Below, one piece after another: positions 48,286 to 60,304 of a stretch of DNA of 64,000 bases (positions are counted from its first letter, which is position 1; the number at the start of each line of letters is the position of its first letter). The DNA is taken from contig JAKSXM010000288.1 of assembly GCA_022575985.1 (NCBI GenBank), positions 3,437,501 through 3,501,500 on the forward strand, read 5' to 3'. The notes beneath the pieces are model-generated. The model was not told the origin of the DNA. It searched no databases and saw nothing but the letters and a program-made list of their open reading frames with translations. The position numbers were made by a program, and so were the translations under genes. Source of the DNA: Anagrus nilaparvatae (taxonomy: Eukaryota > Arthropoda > Insecta > Hymenoptera > Mymaridae).

Positions 48286-48859
48286 TGTGGTTTAGATCGG
48301 GCGTTTTGTTCCTGAAATAAAATAAAAAGTAAAGTTATAAATTATGGGTTAACTAAACTTGTCATAAAATAGCAATTTGTTAAGCAAGGAAAAAAATATA
48401 GGTTTTGACTTTCTGTTTCTGTTGAATGCACAAATGAGCGCAGACAGAATGAAAAGTTCGTATTCTATATTTTTCCCATTGTTCAACACATAATTTTTCA
48501 TCAAGAGTGAAAAATCAATCATGTTTAATGCGTACATTGAAACAATTTTTCAAAAATTTGTTGTTATTTTTTAGATTTAAAATAACTTGATTTTATAATT
48601 TCACGGCTAGGCTGCTTTGCTTGAATTTTCAAGCATTTGCTTAGAATTTCAAGCAGCTATGTTTCTTCTTTGAAATTTTAAGAAAATGAGCTTAGCCTTG
48701 TTTGCATAACTTTAAGAAAATTAAATTCTACTATTGAATAAAAATAAAAATTAAAAACAAAAATAAAAAATTAAACAAAAACTTTTTTCTAAAATAAATA
48801 TTTTATATTTTTACAATAGTTTTTAATTTAACTTACCTTTAGAAGATTCTTTTGGAACT
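48286..48859 (-). other. 5' untranslated exons of the alanine-rich gene
   Basis: A first untranslated exon of about 23 nt (48859-48837) ends at donor GTAAGT (48836). The second exon opens at 48311 after acceptor TTTATTTCAG and reaches the ATG at 48285 after 26 nt with CCACA before the start. The leader is therefore about 49 nt, interrupted by a 525-bp intron. The intron holds a short Gln/Ala-free AT-rich sequence and a repeated TTGAATTTTCAAGCA motif near 48620-48650. Confidence 0.6.
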
Positions 48860-48893
48860 GATAAAAATAAAAATTTTCACTTGGATTTATATA
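48857..48893 (-). promoter_or_regulatory. Core promoter: TATA box and TCAGT initiator
   Basis: On the minus strand TATATAAAT (48893-48885) is followed by the arthropod initiator TCAGT (48861-48857), with the putative +1 A at 48859. The distance from the first T of the TATA box to +1 is 34 nt, close to the canonical spacing. Such sharp TATA/Inr promoters are typical of strongly expressed, tissue-specific insect genes. Confidence 0.75.
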
Positions 48894-51685
48894 CTAAAAT
48901 TTTTAAACAAAACACAATAATACAAATAATTTTTTTTTAATTAAAAAAACAATTTAATCAGACATTTAATAGTTTAGCAAATAAAAAAATTAATTTTAAT
49001 ATACAAATTAAAAAAGTCTTTTGTTAGTTAATCAAATGCAAATAAAAAATTACAATGTATTTTTTTAAGTAAAGCAAATAATAACTAACAAAAATATTTA
49101 CTATTATAAAAAAAATTTTTTAAATAGGTACAAGGTAGGTTCAAAATTAAATGAGGATAATTCAGAGTTCGTAAATAGTATTATTGACACAAAAAATTCA
49201 GACTTATGGACTATAATATGAATTTTTAAAGTGTCACCAAAAATAAAAATTTTAGTCGAAAATTTTTTTTTTAAATTAAAAAATCATTCATTTTTCGGTT
49301 GTTTTCACTATTCTGAAAAATCCAAAATATTATTTTAGGAAGTCCATCGCAACTGGTCCTAATTCCATTGAAAGATATACTATTCAGTTTTTTTGCTTCT
49401 TGGATCCAATTAATGATTTTGGGCAGAAATTTTCAGTTTTTGCGAAAAATTTCAAAAGTCAGTTTTACTCTGATTTGATGTAAGAAAATCCTTCTAAATA
49501 GTTTAAAATTCTATACCTACATAAAAAATTTTCCAATAAATATAAATCTTAAGTCAAACTTTCATTTAGTCAAAATGACTAACAAGAGGAACACCAATGG
49601 GCGGATCCAGAGGGTGGCGGTACAAGTGATCGCCCTCCTCGAGCTTAAAAAATTTACTGCTTTTTGCTATGTCTGAAATTTATTTTACAATTTTTCTGAA
49701 AAAACACATATAGACAGGCAGCCCATAAGAATTAGGGTGACAAAATATTTTGGCCCGAAAACTCCCCTAAATACCGTCAAGATCACCCTTCGGACAGGTT
49801 GGCATAGGCCATATTTGAAATATACGTTTATTATGGTGAAAAGAAAACGTGTATAAAATTTGGCCTGGTTTCATTTGGGTCACCTGGATGACTTAAATTT
49901 CGGGAGGCTTTATCCTTTCTCAGGACAATGGGGCAGAGGCTAAACTTTGGGTATATTTTTAGAAAGCTTCGAAAAATAAAGTGTGAAAGTCCAGACTGGT
50001 TTCAAGAGGGTCACCCAGGTGACTTTCCGAAACCAGCAGGTTTTCCGTTAGTACAATGGAGCCTTGGCCAAAAGTCTAAAATTTTGTTATCTCGGTGGCA
50101 AATAGTACATTTGAAGCAGTCCGAGTGGTTTCAAAAAAGTCACTCTAATTCCTATGGGCTGCCTGCCTAATAAAATTTAACTAGTTCGCCACCTTCGAGA
50201 TACTTTTCTGGATCCAATGAGTTTTTTTGTTGAAAAAACATGCCGAGTACCCTCTGTTAATGCCAATTGGCCTTCTGGCTCTAGAAATTCAGAGCTGGAT
50301 AATATAAAATAGGATTTTTGATCATTTTTAATCCTTAAACCTCAAAAATTAACAAAAAAATTTCTAGTTGGTCCCATTTTATTGATGTAAGTTTCGCCTA
50401 TTCAGCCTCGTGAACCACAATTTTTTATTAAGAATTCTCTCATCGCTATAGCATCATTTTTGGCTAAAAATGACAAAATTTTAAATTGATTCCAAATTTG
50501 TAATTTCTAAAGAAAATGGGTTTTATAGGTCCCGAAAAATTTCCTTAAGATTCAAGTTTCCAAATATTTTTTACTCGTCTCATTTTCCTGAGTCGTTTTA
50601 AGAAATGGTTCTTGAAAGTTAACATTAAAAAACTTATAACCAGTTTGTGTAAACACAACCAAAATGCATGGAACAGGTTTATTACAGCTAAAGGCTAGGT
50701 ATAATGCAAATGTTACGCAACATTACAATACAATTTGCTATTTTGACATGTCCCTATTTTCATAATTTTTCATTCATCAACTTTACTAAATGTTAAGATT
50801 CTAAACCCAGATTACAAGCCCCTAAACCCGGATTATTCTAAGTCTTTATAAATCGAAAGTATTCTCAGTACCTAAACCTGAATCATTCTAAGTCCCGTTT
50901 GACCCCTCTCCCCTTGATTTTCGGATTCCCAGGGTACACCTCCCTATGAGCATGTTCCATGTTTAAATGGGCTTTTTTAAAAAAATGTTGAAATTGGGAC
51001 TGTGAATTCAAATGATTATATATGGTTAACAAATTGAAATGGTTATAGTAAAGAATGTTTGGAAACTTGAAGCTTTTGGACAATCTAGTTTCCCAGATTC
51101 TGGGGAATTATGCGAATGAAAAACGACAGTTATGACCAGTAAATGGCACCCCCGTAAATGAATTTAAAATATTTCAGTTTTAAAATACGCTTAGCAGGTA
51201 ATCCTGGCATTACGAAACAAGCAAATATTTAATTAATATTCGTCCATAATATAATAAAAATAATTTAAAAAAAATATTTTTTTTTACAAAATGTTAATTA
51301 ACTATATAATTATATTTATGTATATTATATTCATTTATATATATTTTTTTGTATTTATAAATTGAATCTCGTATAAATATTTATGTTTGCACAATAATAA
51401 TATACTTACTATCGCGTATTTTTATATTTAAACAACTTAAAAATTTTTAATTAAAAAAAATTAAATTACATGGAAACATATAGTAAGCAATATTAAATAA
51501 AAATAAACAAATTTTATACACACAAGTTTTTTTTATTGATTAATAAAAATCATTTGAACCATTCAATTGAATAAAAATTAATTTTCTTGATATGAAATTT
51601 TTAAAGATCCAGAAAAAATGAATTTTTTATCATGGTTTTAACAGCATTCCGGAGCTCTACTGTAATTACCGATATTTTTAATGGA
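48894..51685. other. Spacer with diverged repeats
   Basis: No gene. 49850-50160 contains diverged units built on GGTTTCA-(A/T)-GGGTCACC(T/C)-GGTGACTT, about 140 bp apart. 50625-50960 is a diverged partial copy of the repeat family of 30.8-32.3 kb (TTATAACCAGTTTGTGTAAA, then TGTTACGCAACATTACAATA, then CCTAAACCTGAATCATTCT). The rest is AT-rich. Confidence 0.5.
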
Positions 51686-52057
51686 AAATCTACTACATTT
51701 GGGTTAATTAGTTCCTGATTTCCTAAAGCCAAAAAACAATTAAAAAATTTTCCTTTTGAAATAAATTTTCTTTTTATAGTTCCTCTACACCGCTCTCGTC
51801 TTCGAGTTTTGATATTTGATCTTTTTTTATATCAATTAATAATTCATAAGTTCGTGATTATTCGACATCATTTGATTGGACACGAATTGTTTATTATTAT
51901 AAATTATTATTAAATAAAAAAAATTATCGAATATCAAAAATCAAAGACGATGGCGATGTAAAGGAACTAAAAAGAAAATTTTGTTAGTAAAAAATTTTTT
52001 AATTGCTTTTTGTCTTCAGGAAATTAGAAACCAATTAGCCCAAATTTACTAGATTTG
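51686..52057. repeat. Imperfect palindrome
   Basis: AAATCTACTACATTTGGGTT near 51687 pairs with AACCAATTAGCCCAAATTTA near 52029, and AGTTCCTCTACACCGCTCTC (51778) with GGCGATGTAAAGGAACT (51953-51969). Diverged foldback or MITE, noncoding. Confidence 0.6.
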
Positions 52058-52235
52058 CCAAAAAATATGTCAATATTTGCAAGTTGTAAGAACATAATAT
52101 GTTTAAATGACTACTGAATAGGTCAATTGAAATTTCGAATTTTTAATTGTCTTAGTTCTTAAAAAATAATTATTAATTAAATTTTGTTAACCAGTTGGGG
52201 TTTATAGTATTAATAAAATAATATATTTTTATCTA

Positions 52236-52733
52236 GGCCGCACAGTGTGGCAAAATGGACCAAAATCGCTCTTGGACTGAGTTTTTGAGCTATCGACGTG
52301 AAACTTGTTTTGAACGACTTTAAAATAAGCCTGCTTTCGTCTCTCACTGCGGAGTTTTCATATTTTTTTATTTTTAATTAGTCTATTTACACGACCTCAA
52401 CCTATTCATTTATCGAAATTTTCACTTTCTACATTCTTCGCACTCTAAAACAAAGGGGAAATTTTTTTTGTGTTAATCCTGCATTATATACATAAAAATT
52501 AAAACACATTTTTAAGTAAAAAAATATTAAATCATAATTTTTGCATATTTTAGAATCTCGAATAAAATTGATTTTTAGCAAATAGGCTAATTATAAATAA
52601 AGAAATATGAAAAATCCGCAGTGAGACACGAAATCAGACTTATTTTAAAGTCGTTCAAAACAGGTTTCAAGTCGATAGCTCAAAAACTCAGTCCAAGAGC
52701 GATTTTTGTCCATTTTGCCACACTGTGGGCCGC
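52236..52733. mobile_element. 498-bp palindromic element with CACAGTGTGG ends
   Basis: GGCCGCACAGTGTGGCAAAA at 52236 is mirrored at the right end (TTTTGCCACACTGTGGGCC). The pairing continues for about 120 bp each side (AAATCGCTCTTGGACTGAGT and its inverse; ACTTTAAAATAAG and its inverse; CTCACTGCGGA and its inverse). The centre is an AT-rich loop. Non-autonomous. Confidence 0.8.
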
Positions 52734-52734
52734 A

Positions 52735-53045
52735 AAAATAAAGAATGGCCCAGATCGCACGTAAATTGCAATCCGAGGCAAAGCCGAGGATGGCAAACTG
52801 TGATCTGGGACATTCTTTTTTTACGGCCGAGGCCAAAACATAATTTTTCTTCGTCAGTGGCTAGAAAACACGTATTTTCGAATCACGCTGTGGCCGGAAA
52901 ATACGTGCTTGCGTGTCCGGCAAAGACATATTTTCTCGCCACAGTCGCAGAAAAATTTTATACGACCCTTGGCCATAAATAAAGGATGACTTAAATCGCA
53001 GATTACCATCCTCGGCTTCGCCTCGGAAGGTAATTTCCGTTTAAG
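52735..53045. repeat. Interspersed repeat, copy B (see 17696-17930)
   Basis: Contains two related hairpins, around GCAATCCGAGGCAAAGCCGA and around CATCCTCGGCTTCGCCTCGG, each flanked by AAATCGCA/TGCGATTT-type arms, and the core AAAATACGTGCTTGCGTGTC. It shares long blocks with the copy at 17.7 kb. Confidence 0.6.
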
Positions 53046-54353
53046 TAAAATTTTGATCCAAGTTGCCCAGTTCTGGAATCTCAGTCATTTATGAGCCAAA
53101 AATTACAAAAATTTTGTTTTAAGCAAATAAAAATTTTCTATTTTTTTTTAACATTTTTTGTACCAAATACTGAAAAGCATTGATTCTTTCATTGAAAACC
53201 CCAGAGGCGGATAGAAGTATAGTTAAATAAGTAATCTTTATTAAAAATTGTCCAAATATTTTTTCGGGTTCGCTGTTCACCATCTTAGAAAACCTTAATG
53301 AAGACTTTAGGTTTGAAAAAAGAAAAAATTGTTCAAAACATTCGTTTTTTTCTTGATTTTGATAACCTTATAAATTAGAACATTTTTAAATCTGTATACG
53401 ATTCATCGGATAATATAATTTCAGAAAAGTAGGTATATATCAACAGAATTTAGGGGCTGAAAAAATTTCAAAATATGCATATCCAATTTTACCGAGAATT
53501 TTACTATGAATAATTTTTGCTATCTCTCCAAAATCTTCGTAACTTCGATTAGCAAAAACAAAGAAAATTAATTTGTATGTAAAAAACCATAGGCATATGT
53601 GCTAATTTTTGTTATAGTAGAGACATAAACAAAAAAAATGCTTTTCAGGCTGATCACGTGCTAAAATTATGGGGTTCTCAGGGACAATTCCCATCTAATG
53701 TTCGTAATTTTTTCCTGTTACTAACCAGGCCGAAATTTAAAAAAATCAAAATTCGCATGAAAACCTGAAGCTGTATTTTTAAGAAATATTTATCACGTGA
53801 CTAACGCACGCTCGCGATAAATTCCGAAAACACTCGAAGTTTTGTTTATACTTGTACAATGATGCGACCGGGGCCCGCATATTTTCACACACCACGCGGG
53901 CTTGCGGTGTTGTGTTAAAACTAGTCTGTCTTTTAGTAGATAGTTTATATTAATAATTCAGTTAATAATATAATAAAATTATACTTAGTTAATAATTTAG
54001 TCTCAAATTTAGTTAATAATAAGTGTCATCCTTAGTTATATACCTATTTAATATTTTCAAGAAATATTTGTACTTCAATTATCAGGTATAAAAAATAGTT
54101 GCCGATCGACAATTGTCATTGAAAGGTTATATTTAAGATTTTTATGATTGTAAACACAATAAATCAATAATATATGTGTATATTTTGTATAATTCTCAGA
54201 AATCCCTTAAATTTTCAAATTAGTTTTAGTCTTATTTAGCATCCCGAATAACTATGTACTATAGTACAATTATTATTAGTGTTAAAAAAATTTTATCGAA
54301 TGATTATTTATAAAAAAAATTTAATTTAGAAAGAAGATACCTAATTAAAGAAA
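53046..54353. promoter_or_regulatory. Spacer and putative promoter/5' UTR of the Ice1-like gene
   Basis: 53790-53930 is conspicuously CG-rich for this window (ATCACGTGACTAACGCACGC near 53790; ACCGGGGCCCGCATATTTTC near 53868), consistent with a housekeeping-type promoter. No TATA/initiator pair is obvious. The following 420 bp to the ATG are AT-rich and probably leader or an intron. Confidence 0.4.
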
Positions 54354-57300
54354 ATGAATGTTGAAGAGGATGCTGTGTTGATTCTTAAGCAAAAGATTAT
54401 TTCAATCGAGTAAGTTTCTTATTTTAATAAAATGAAAATATTTAATTTTAGTAAAAATATATTTTTAAATTAATTTAAAATTTTTTAGTAATCTTATGCA
54501 ACAATATAATGATCCAGTATATTATTATGAATCCTTAAAGAAAGAATACGACTCGTTAAAATGTGAGAATACTAAAATGCAAGCGGAAAAACTAAAACTC
54601 GAAATGGTATGTGCATTTTTCATTTATTAATATTAATTTGATGATTACTTTTACTCTAATTTCTATTCAATCTAAAAAAAAAAAAAAACTAATTAACAGG
54701 AGAATAAAGAGTATAAAAAGAAGCTAGAAGAATATACACATACAATTAATGAACAGAAATCAAGAATAGACGGACATGAAAAATTCATTAGTCAGCTTGA
54801 AAATAAAATAAAAGAAGATGAAATTACAAAAGAGGGAAAAAAAGTTGAATTTGATATTCAAATTTCAGAATTAAAAGGTAAGTATAAGAAAAATATTTTT
54901 AAAAACAATTTTAAGTAAAATTTTTTTCACAGACAACTTAAAAAAACAAGAAAGCAAGTTGAAAGCGCTGGAAACTAAGAAAGCAAAGAAACCATTACAA
55001 AAGCATTGTTTTGCGCAAACAGGTAATTACTTTAAAATGTCTAATTTAAAAACCAATTTAAAAAAAACTTTTTCAGATTGCAGTTATTCAAAAAATAAAA
55101 CTACTGATAAAAGTATTATGACAGATAATTTAAGTACTCCTAAAGATCCGTTTGAATTTTATTGCGCTCATTGCGAATCTAAAATAAATCCTCATCCATT
55201 ATTTGAAATATGTAAAGAAATGACAACCTGCCCACCTTTGATTTCAAAAATCAATTCACCTCCAAGGACAACAAGTTCGTTTAAAAATATATATTTTAAC
55301 ATAAAAATATGAAAATCAACATAAAAAAAATTCTTTTTTAATTTTCAGAGATCTTGAATTCACAGCCAAACAATAAAACTAGTGTTAATGGAAATCATTT
55401 TACAGAAATTCAAAATTATCCATCAACATCAACTGCTAATTATACTCATTGTTTATCGAGTCAAAATGTTAATAATCAAAATCAAGTATCAGAATTGGAG
55501 AAAATAAAAAAAAGGCTTCGAAAAATTGAAAAAAATTTTAAAAATTCAGGGAACCAAAGCAATCCATGTGCCTGTCATAGACAAAATTCTATATCAGAAA
55601 TAATTTCTGAAGTATTTAAAGGATATTCTAGCCTTAGAGCACAAGATAAAATAGAAAAAGCAAAAGTTAAAACTAAGGATAAAAAAGAAAAAAATTTAAA
55701 TAAATTTAGTTATCATAGTAGAAAAATTTTAAAGAAAAAGAACAAACTTCTAAATAAAAAGTGGATAGTAGAAAATTCTGATATAGATAAAGAAGTTTTG
55801 GTAAAATTAAAATATTAAGTAACTATCTAATTCAATTATTTAAAAAAAATTTTTTTTTATAGGTCAACAAAGTTTCTCAGATTCATACTGTTCGGAAACA
55901 CTCGAATAAAAAACAAGAATTTGCTCCAAATAAGAAAAATATATTAAAAACTAATAATCCTAATGTAATAAGTGATGTTATTACAATACCCAATAAAGTT
56001 GCTCAATATTCAGCTATTAAACATACAAAAGAAAAACAAGAAAATACAATAAAATTAGCAAATCATCTAACATTAACTGATTCTAATTTATTGTCAAATA
56101 TTGCTCCAGCATTTGCAAGAAATGCAACATCTAATACTAATTCAAAAACTGATGCTTCGGTTGTTTTAAAAATTAGATCACCTGATAATTCTAATGTTGA
56201 AAATAATGCTACAGTAGTTTCAAAAATAAAATCATCATACAAAAGTGTATCATTAAATAATTTTAATGTGACAAATGATGTCATTGATGATTCAAAAAAT
56301 GAATCATCTCATAATGCTTTTCCAAAAAAAGATGCTGTAGTGGTTTCGGAAATTATGTCACCTGATAAAAGTGTATCGCCTGATAATGCTAAAGCGACAA
56401 AAGATGATTTATTAGTTTCAATAATAGTATCACCTAATAATTCTGGTAAGATAAATGATCCTAAAATGGTTTCTAAGTTAAATAAACGAAACCTGGTTGA
56501 TGAATTATTCAATACGAGTGATGAAATTAATTTTGAAAATATAAATGGAGCTAAAACCAATCATGAAAGTAATTTAGCTGAAGATTTAGATGTATCAGAT
56601 GCTTCAACTTATAGTGATCCAGAAACGGATTTTGAAGTTGACGATAGAGCAATTTCAAACAAAATAAATATGAATGATAAGACTAATACTGATAATGAAG
56701 TTTCGAATATAAATGAAGATAAAAACAAGACTCAGAATCCGGATTCATCAATTGTTTTGTTTCATAATAATCAGGAAATAGTTTTAGATATTCAAAATGT
56801 GATTTTGAAAAGTAATAATGAGAATATATCAAATAATTCAGATTTATCTGATACAAATACTAAAAAAGAAGAAGTATTAAATTTAGAATCAGAAAATATT
56901 TCCAAAGTGATTGAAGTAGAAATGGAAGAGAATGTAGGAGAACTACAAAAAGAAATTAATCAGGAAATAGTTTTAGATATTCAAAATATGATTTTGAAAA
57001 GTAATAATGAAAATATATCAAATAATAAAGATTTATCAGATGCAAATACTAAAAAAGATGAAGTATTAAATTTAGAATCAGAAAATATTTCCAAAGTCAT
57101 TGAAGTAGAAGTGGAAGAGAATGCAGAAGAACTGAAAAAAGAAATTAATCAGGAAATAGTTTTAGATATTCAAAATGTGATTTTGAAAAGTAATAATGAA
57201 AATATATCAAATAATAAAGATTTATCAGATGCAAATACTAAAAAGGATGAAGTATTAAATTTAGAATCAGAAAATATTTCCAAAGACATTGAAGTAGAAG

Positions 57301-59989
57301 TGGAAGAGAATGCAGAAAAACTAAAAAAAGAAAATGACCAGGAAATAGTTTTAGATATTCAAAATATGATTTTGAAAAGTAATAATGAAAATATATCAAA
57401 TAATCCAGATTTTTCAGATACAAATAATAAAAAAGATGAAGTATTAAATTTAGAATTAGAAAATATTTATAAAGTGATTGAAGTAGAAATGGAAGAGAAT
57501 GTAGAAGAATTAAGAAAAGTAAATTCACAAAATGAAAAGGAAACAGAAATGGAGAGTTTAGTATTTGAAAATGCAAATGAAAATTTATTATCCTTAAATG
57601 AAACAATTCCTGATAAAACTTTAGAGATAGTAGAAAAAGAAAAAACAGAATCATGCCTAGTTACACATACAAGTAAAGGTCATGTAAATGGTAGGTTAAT
57701 GACTAAAATGAATAATTTGAAAAATAAAAGTGGTGAAAAACCAATTACAAGAGTTCAAAATAAAAGAAAAATCGATTCTACTGATAAAATCATAGAAATC
57801 TCAGAAGGCAATACAGATCCAGTACCAAAAAAAAAAAGAATTGCTCATCAACCTAAAAAAAATTCTGCGTTAGAAGTTTGTTCTAGAAATTTGCGTTCAT
57901 CTGCAGGAAAAAAAAACAAAAGTCAACAATTGGATAGTATTATTGAAATAAAAAAAGAAAAAGAACAAAGTAAAAATATTGTCAAAGAAAATAATTTTAA
58001 TACACTTGATAAAATTATGAAGGAAATGGAAGGAAAAAGTAAAGAAGAAAAAAAATTGTCAATTAAAACAATTGAAAATAAAGTGGAGCATGAAAGACCT
58101 CTTAAGGTTTATGATTTTGAAGAAGACGGTTTAGACTACGTTGAGAGTAATACTGGAAAAGAAAATGAAGACAATGTTTATTCAAATCCTTACACCAGTT
58201 TGTGTTCTACAAAAAATGATAATTTAGACTCAAGTTTACAATCAGATAACAAACTTAAAGCAATAGAATATGAACAAGAAAAAAAACCTTCAATTGATAT
58301 TAACTCAGAACCTAATTCCAGTTTATGTTCTGAAAATAATACAAGTAAGTCAGATTACAGTTGTTAAAAAACAGAACTAAAATTATTTATTTTTTAGATA
58401 TAATTCATGATATGACAGAACAATATAATAATAAAAAAAATAGAAAAAAAAATAAGAAAAATCAAAATCAAGGAAAACCTAAAGAAAATGTTCGTGAAGT
58501 ATTAGAAATAAACGAAAATAATTCATGTTTACAAAATACGTCAATAATAAAATTTTTAAATGACTATTTCAAAATTTTTAAAACTAGGAAATTAAAAAAA
58601 GACTTATCAATAATAAACTCTAAATGTGGGTATTTTATTTTAATTGTATTTTTTTTTTTAAATTATAATTTTTCGTTTTGCTTCTTTTTCAGTAAATATA
58701 ATAAAAAATAATTTAGATAAATTACGTGAAATAGATAAATGGACAAAGGAATCAAATTCAGAAATAGTAGATGTTATTTTATCTAATGTAAGCGAAGAAA
58801 ATATAATCTCTTTAGGTATCGTTGACTATATAATAAATATGGACATAACTAAAGAAAAATTAGATAAAGAACATACTCCTCCAGCTCCACCAATGTCATT
58901 GACTGAACAAAAAATTTTAGCTTTAATATTAACTCTTCAGAAAAGTTATAAAAATATTTCCGAAGAAATTATAAAAGGTTTACAGTATAAACTTTTGAGA
59001 CTTGGAAAATCACCATCAGAATCTGATGTAGAAAAAATAGCTCGATTTCTTATATTCTTGATAAAAACAAAAAAAGATAGAGAAAGAATTCGTATAATGC
59101 TTTGCGATGCAATGTACTCATTAAATTTTAAATTTTACAATATAATGTATCAAGTATCTGTTTGCTGGGCAGAAGCAATACCTAAATACAAGGATAATAA
59201 CGATATTTTGACAAAAACCATGATTACTATAACTATGACCCAACAAGTTAATAAAGAACCTTATCCAAAGTTAAAAATGTTAAGAAATAATCTTTTAAAA
59301 TTTTATAATTATCCATCAGATGGATATAATGTAGAGAAGCTTAGAGAGGAGATTTTTGATTCCTTAAAAGAAAATAAACCTGGTGCTGATACAGCAATGC
59401 TATTGTTAAGCAAAAATCAAGGTCCTGATTGGAGTTTTAATAATTTTATAGAAGGTGACAATGGATTAAAGAATTTAATAATTTCTGCTGCAACTAATAG
59501 GAATTCAGGATTTGATATATATAATTATTTTGAATTATTAGGTAGTAATAATTTTTCTTAACACTTAGCAAAAATTTCTCTAATTTATTAAATTTTTTTT
59601 TTTATTATTCTAGGTAACATGTTGCGTTCTTGTCATGGGCAAGGTACTGGTCCTAATACCAAAAAGAAAGTTGAAGCCATTATAACTTCTTTAGTTGTGA
59701 TCGTTGATAATCTTAAAGGTTAATTTTTAATTTTAGCTTTATGAAAAAGAAAATTTTATTTATTTTTTATTATTTGTTAGATTATCCCGAATATACAGAA
59801 GGTTGTATTTCAACTTTGTCAAGCTTAGGAAAACTTCAACAAGAAATTATTGCTGAAAGTGTACTTAAATGTCAATTAAATACTAATTTAAGGCCTTCTA
59901 CTATTCAAAAATTAGAAAGTTTCTTTAGTGCTAAAACTAAAGATTATTGGTTTAATTTTGTAACCGAAAAATTTCCAAAAAGTTTGTAG
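54354..59989 (+). CDS. Ice1: Ice1-like protein, little elongation complex subunit 1
   Basis: Ice1 scaffolds the little elongation complex (with Ice2 and ELL) that promotes RNA polymerase II transcription of snRNA genes in the nucleus. Exons: 54354-54409, 54489-54606, 54700-54877, 54933-55022, 55077-55274, 55349-55800, 55863-58344, 58398-58625, 58693-59541, 59614-59718, 59781-59989. All introns are GT-AG, phases agree throughout, and the sum is 4965 nt (1654 aa). Recognition rests on the N-terminus, LILKQKIISIDNLMQQY, which resembles the ICE1 LKQKI-x-x-x-DNL-x-x-Y motif. Exons 1-5 form a predicted coiled coil. The middle is acidic and disordered with four 63-residue repeats and Lys-rich nuclear-localisation-like PKKKRI. 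The C-terminal third (58.4-60 kb) is an alpha-helical domain. The 54-bp intron (55023-55076) has no stop and is in frame, so it could be retained. Poly-A signal AATAAA is at about 60005. Confidence 0.85.
56772..57527 (+). repeat. Four in-frame 189-bp repeats in the Ice1-like gene
   Basis: Units begin at 56772, 56961, 57150 and 57339, exactly 189 bp apart, each encoding 63 residues that start QEIVLDIQN and contain ILKSNNENISNN, KKDEVLNLESENI and IEVEVEENAE. The units are very similar at the DNA level, so the expansion is recent; units two and three are closest to each other. Acidic, probably disordered. Confidence 0.92.
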
Positions 59990-60256
59990 TTTTAAAATTT
60001 CTTAAATAAAAAATTTTTTTTCAAAAAAGTTAAACTTCAAGGTTATAAAAGAATTGAAACAAAATAATTTTTTTTTAATATTATAGAATTTATACAATTG
60101 TTTTTGATGGAAACAAGATTACAAGTGTTTTTTTTTAATTATTTAACGATGAAAAAAATTGTTTGATTTATTTCTTAATTATAATAGCAATTAGTTATAC
60201 AAGGCAAATGATGCATTAATATATATATATATATAAGAAATATTTTAAATAATAAC

Positions 60257-60304
60257 AAAAAAAAGTATGTCTGAAGCTTCCAGAGACAGAGCATACTTTT
60301 TTTT
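60257..60304. repeat. Perfect 13-bp stem hairpin
   Basis: AAAAAAAAGTATG (60257-60269) pairs perfectly with CATACTTTTTTTT (60292-60304) across a 22-nt loop holding GAAGCTTCCAGAGA, a heat-shock-element-like GAA/TTC alternation. It is about 270 bp past the Ice1-like stop. The U-run after the stem on the plus strand is suggestive of an RNA 3' end, but function is unknown. Confidence 0.5.

Noticed and set aside
57238..57654. 138-codon minus-strand frame rich in Phe and Leu
   Set aside because: Antisense of the Glu/Lys-rich repeats of the Ice1-like exon; no splice or start context.
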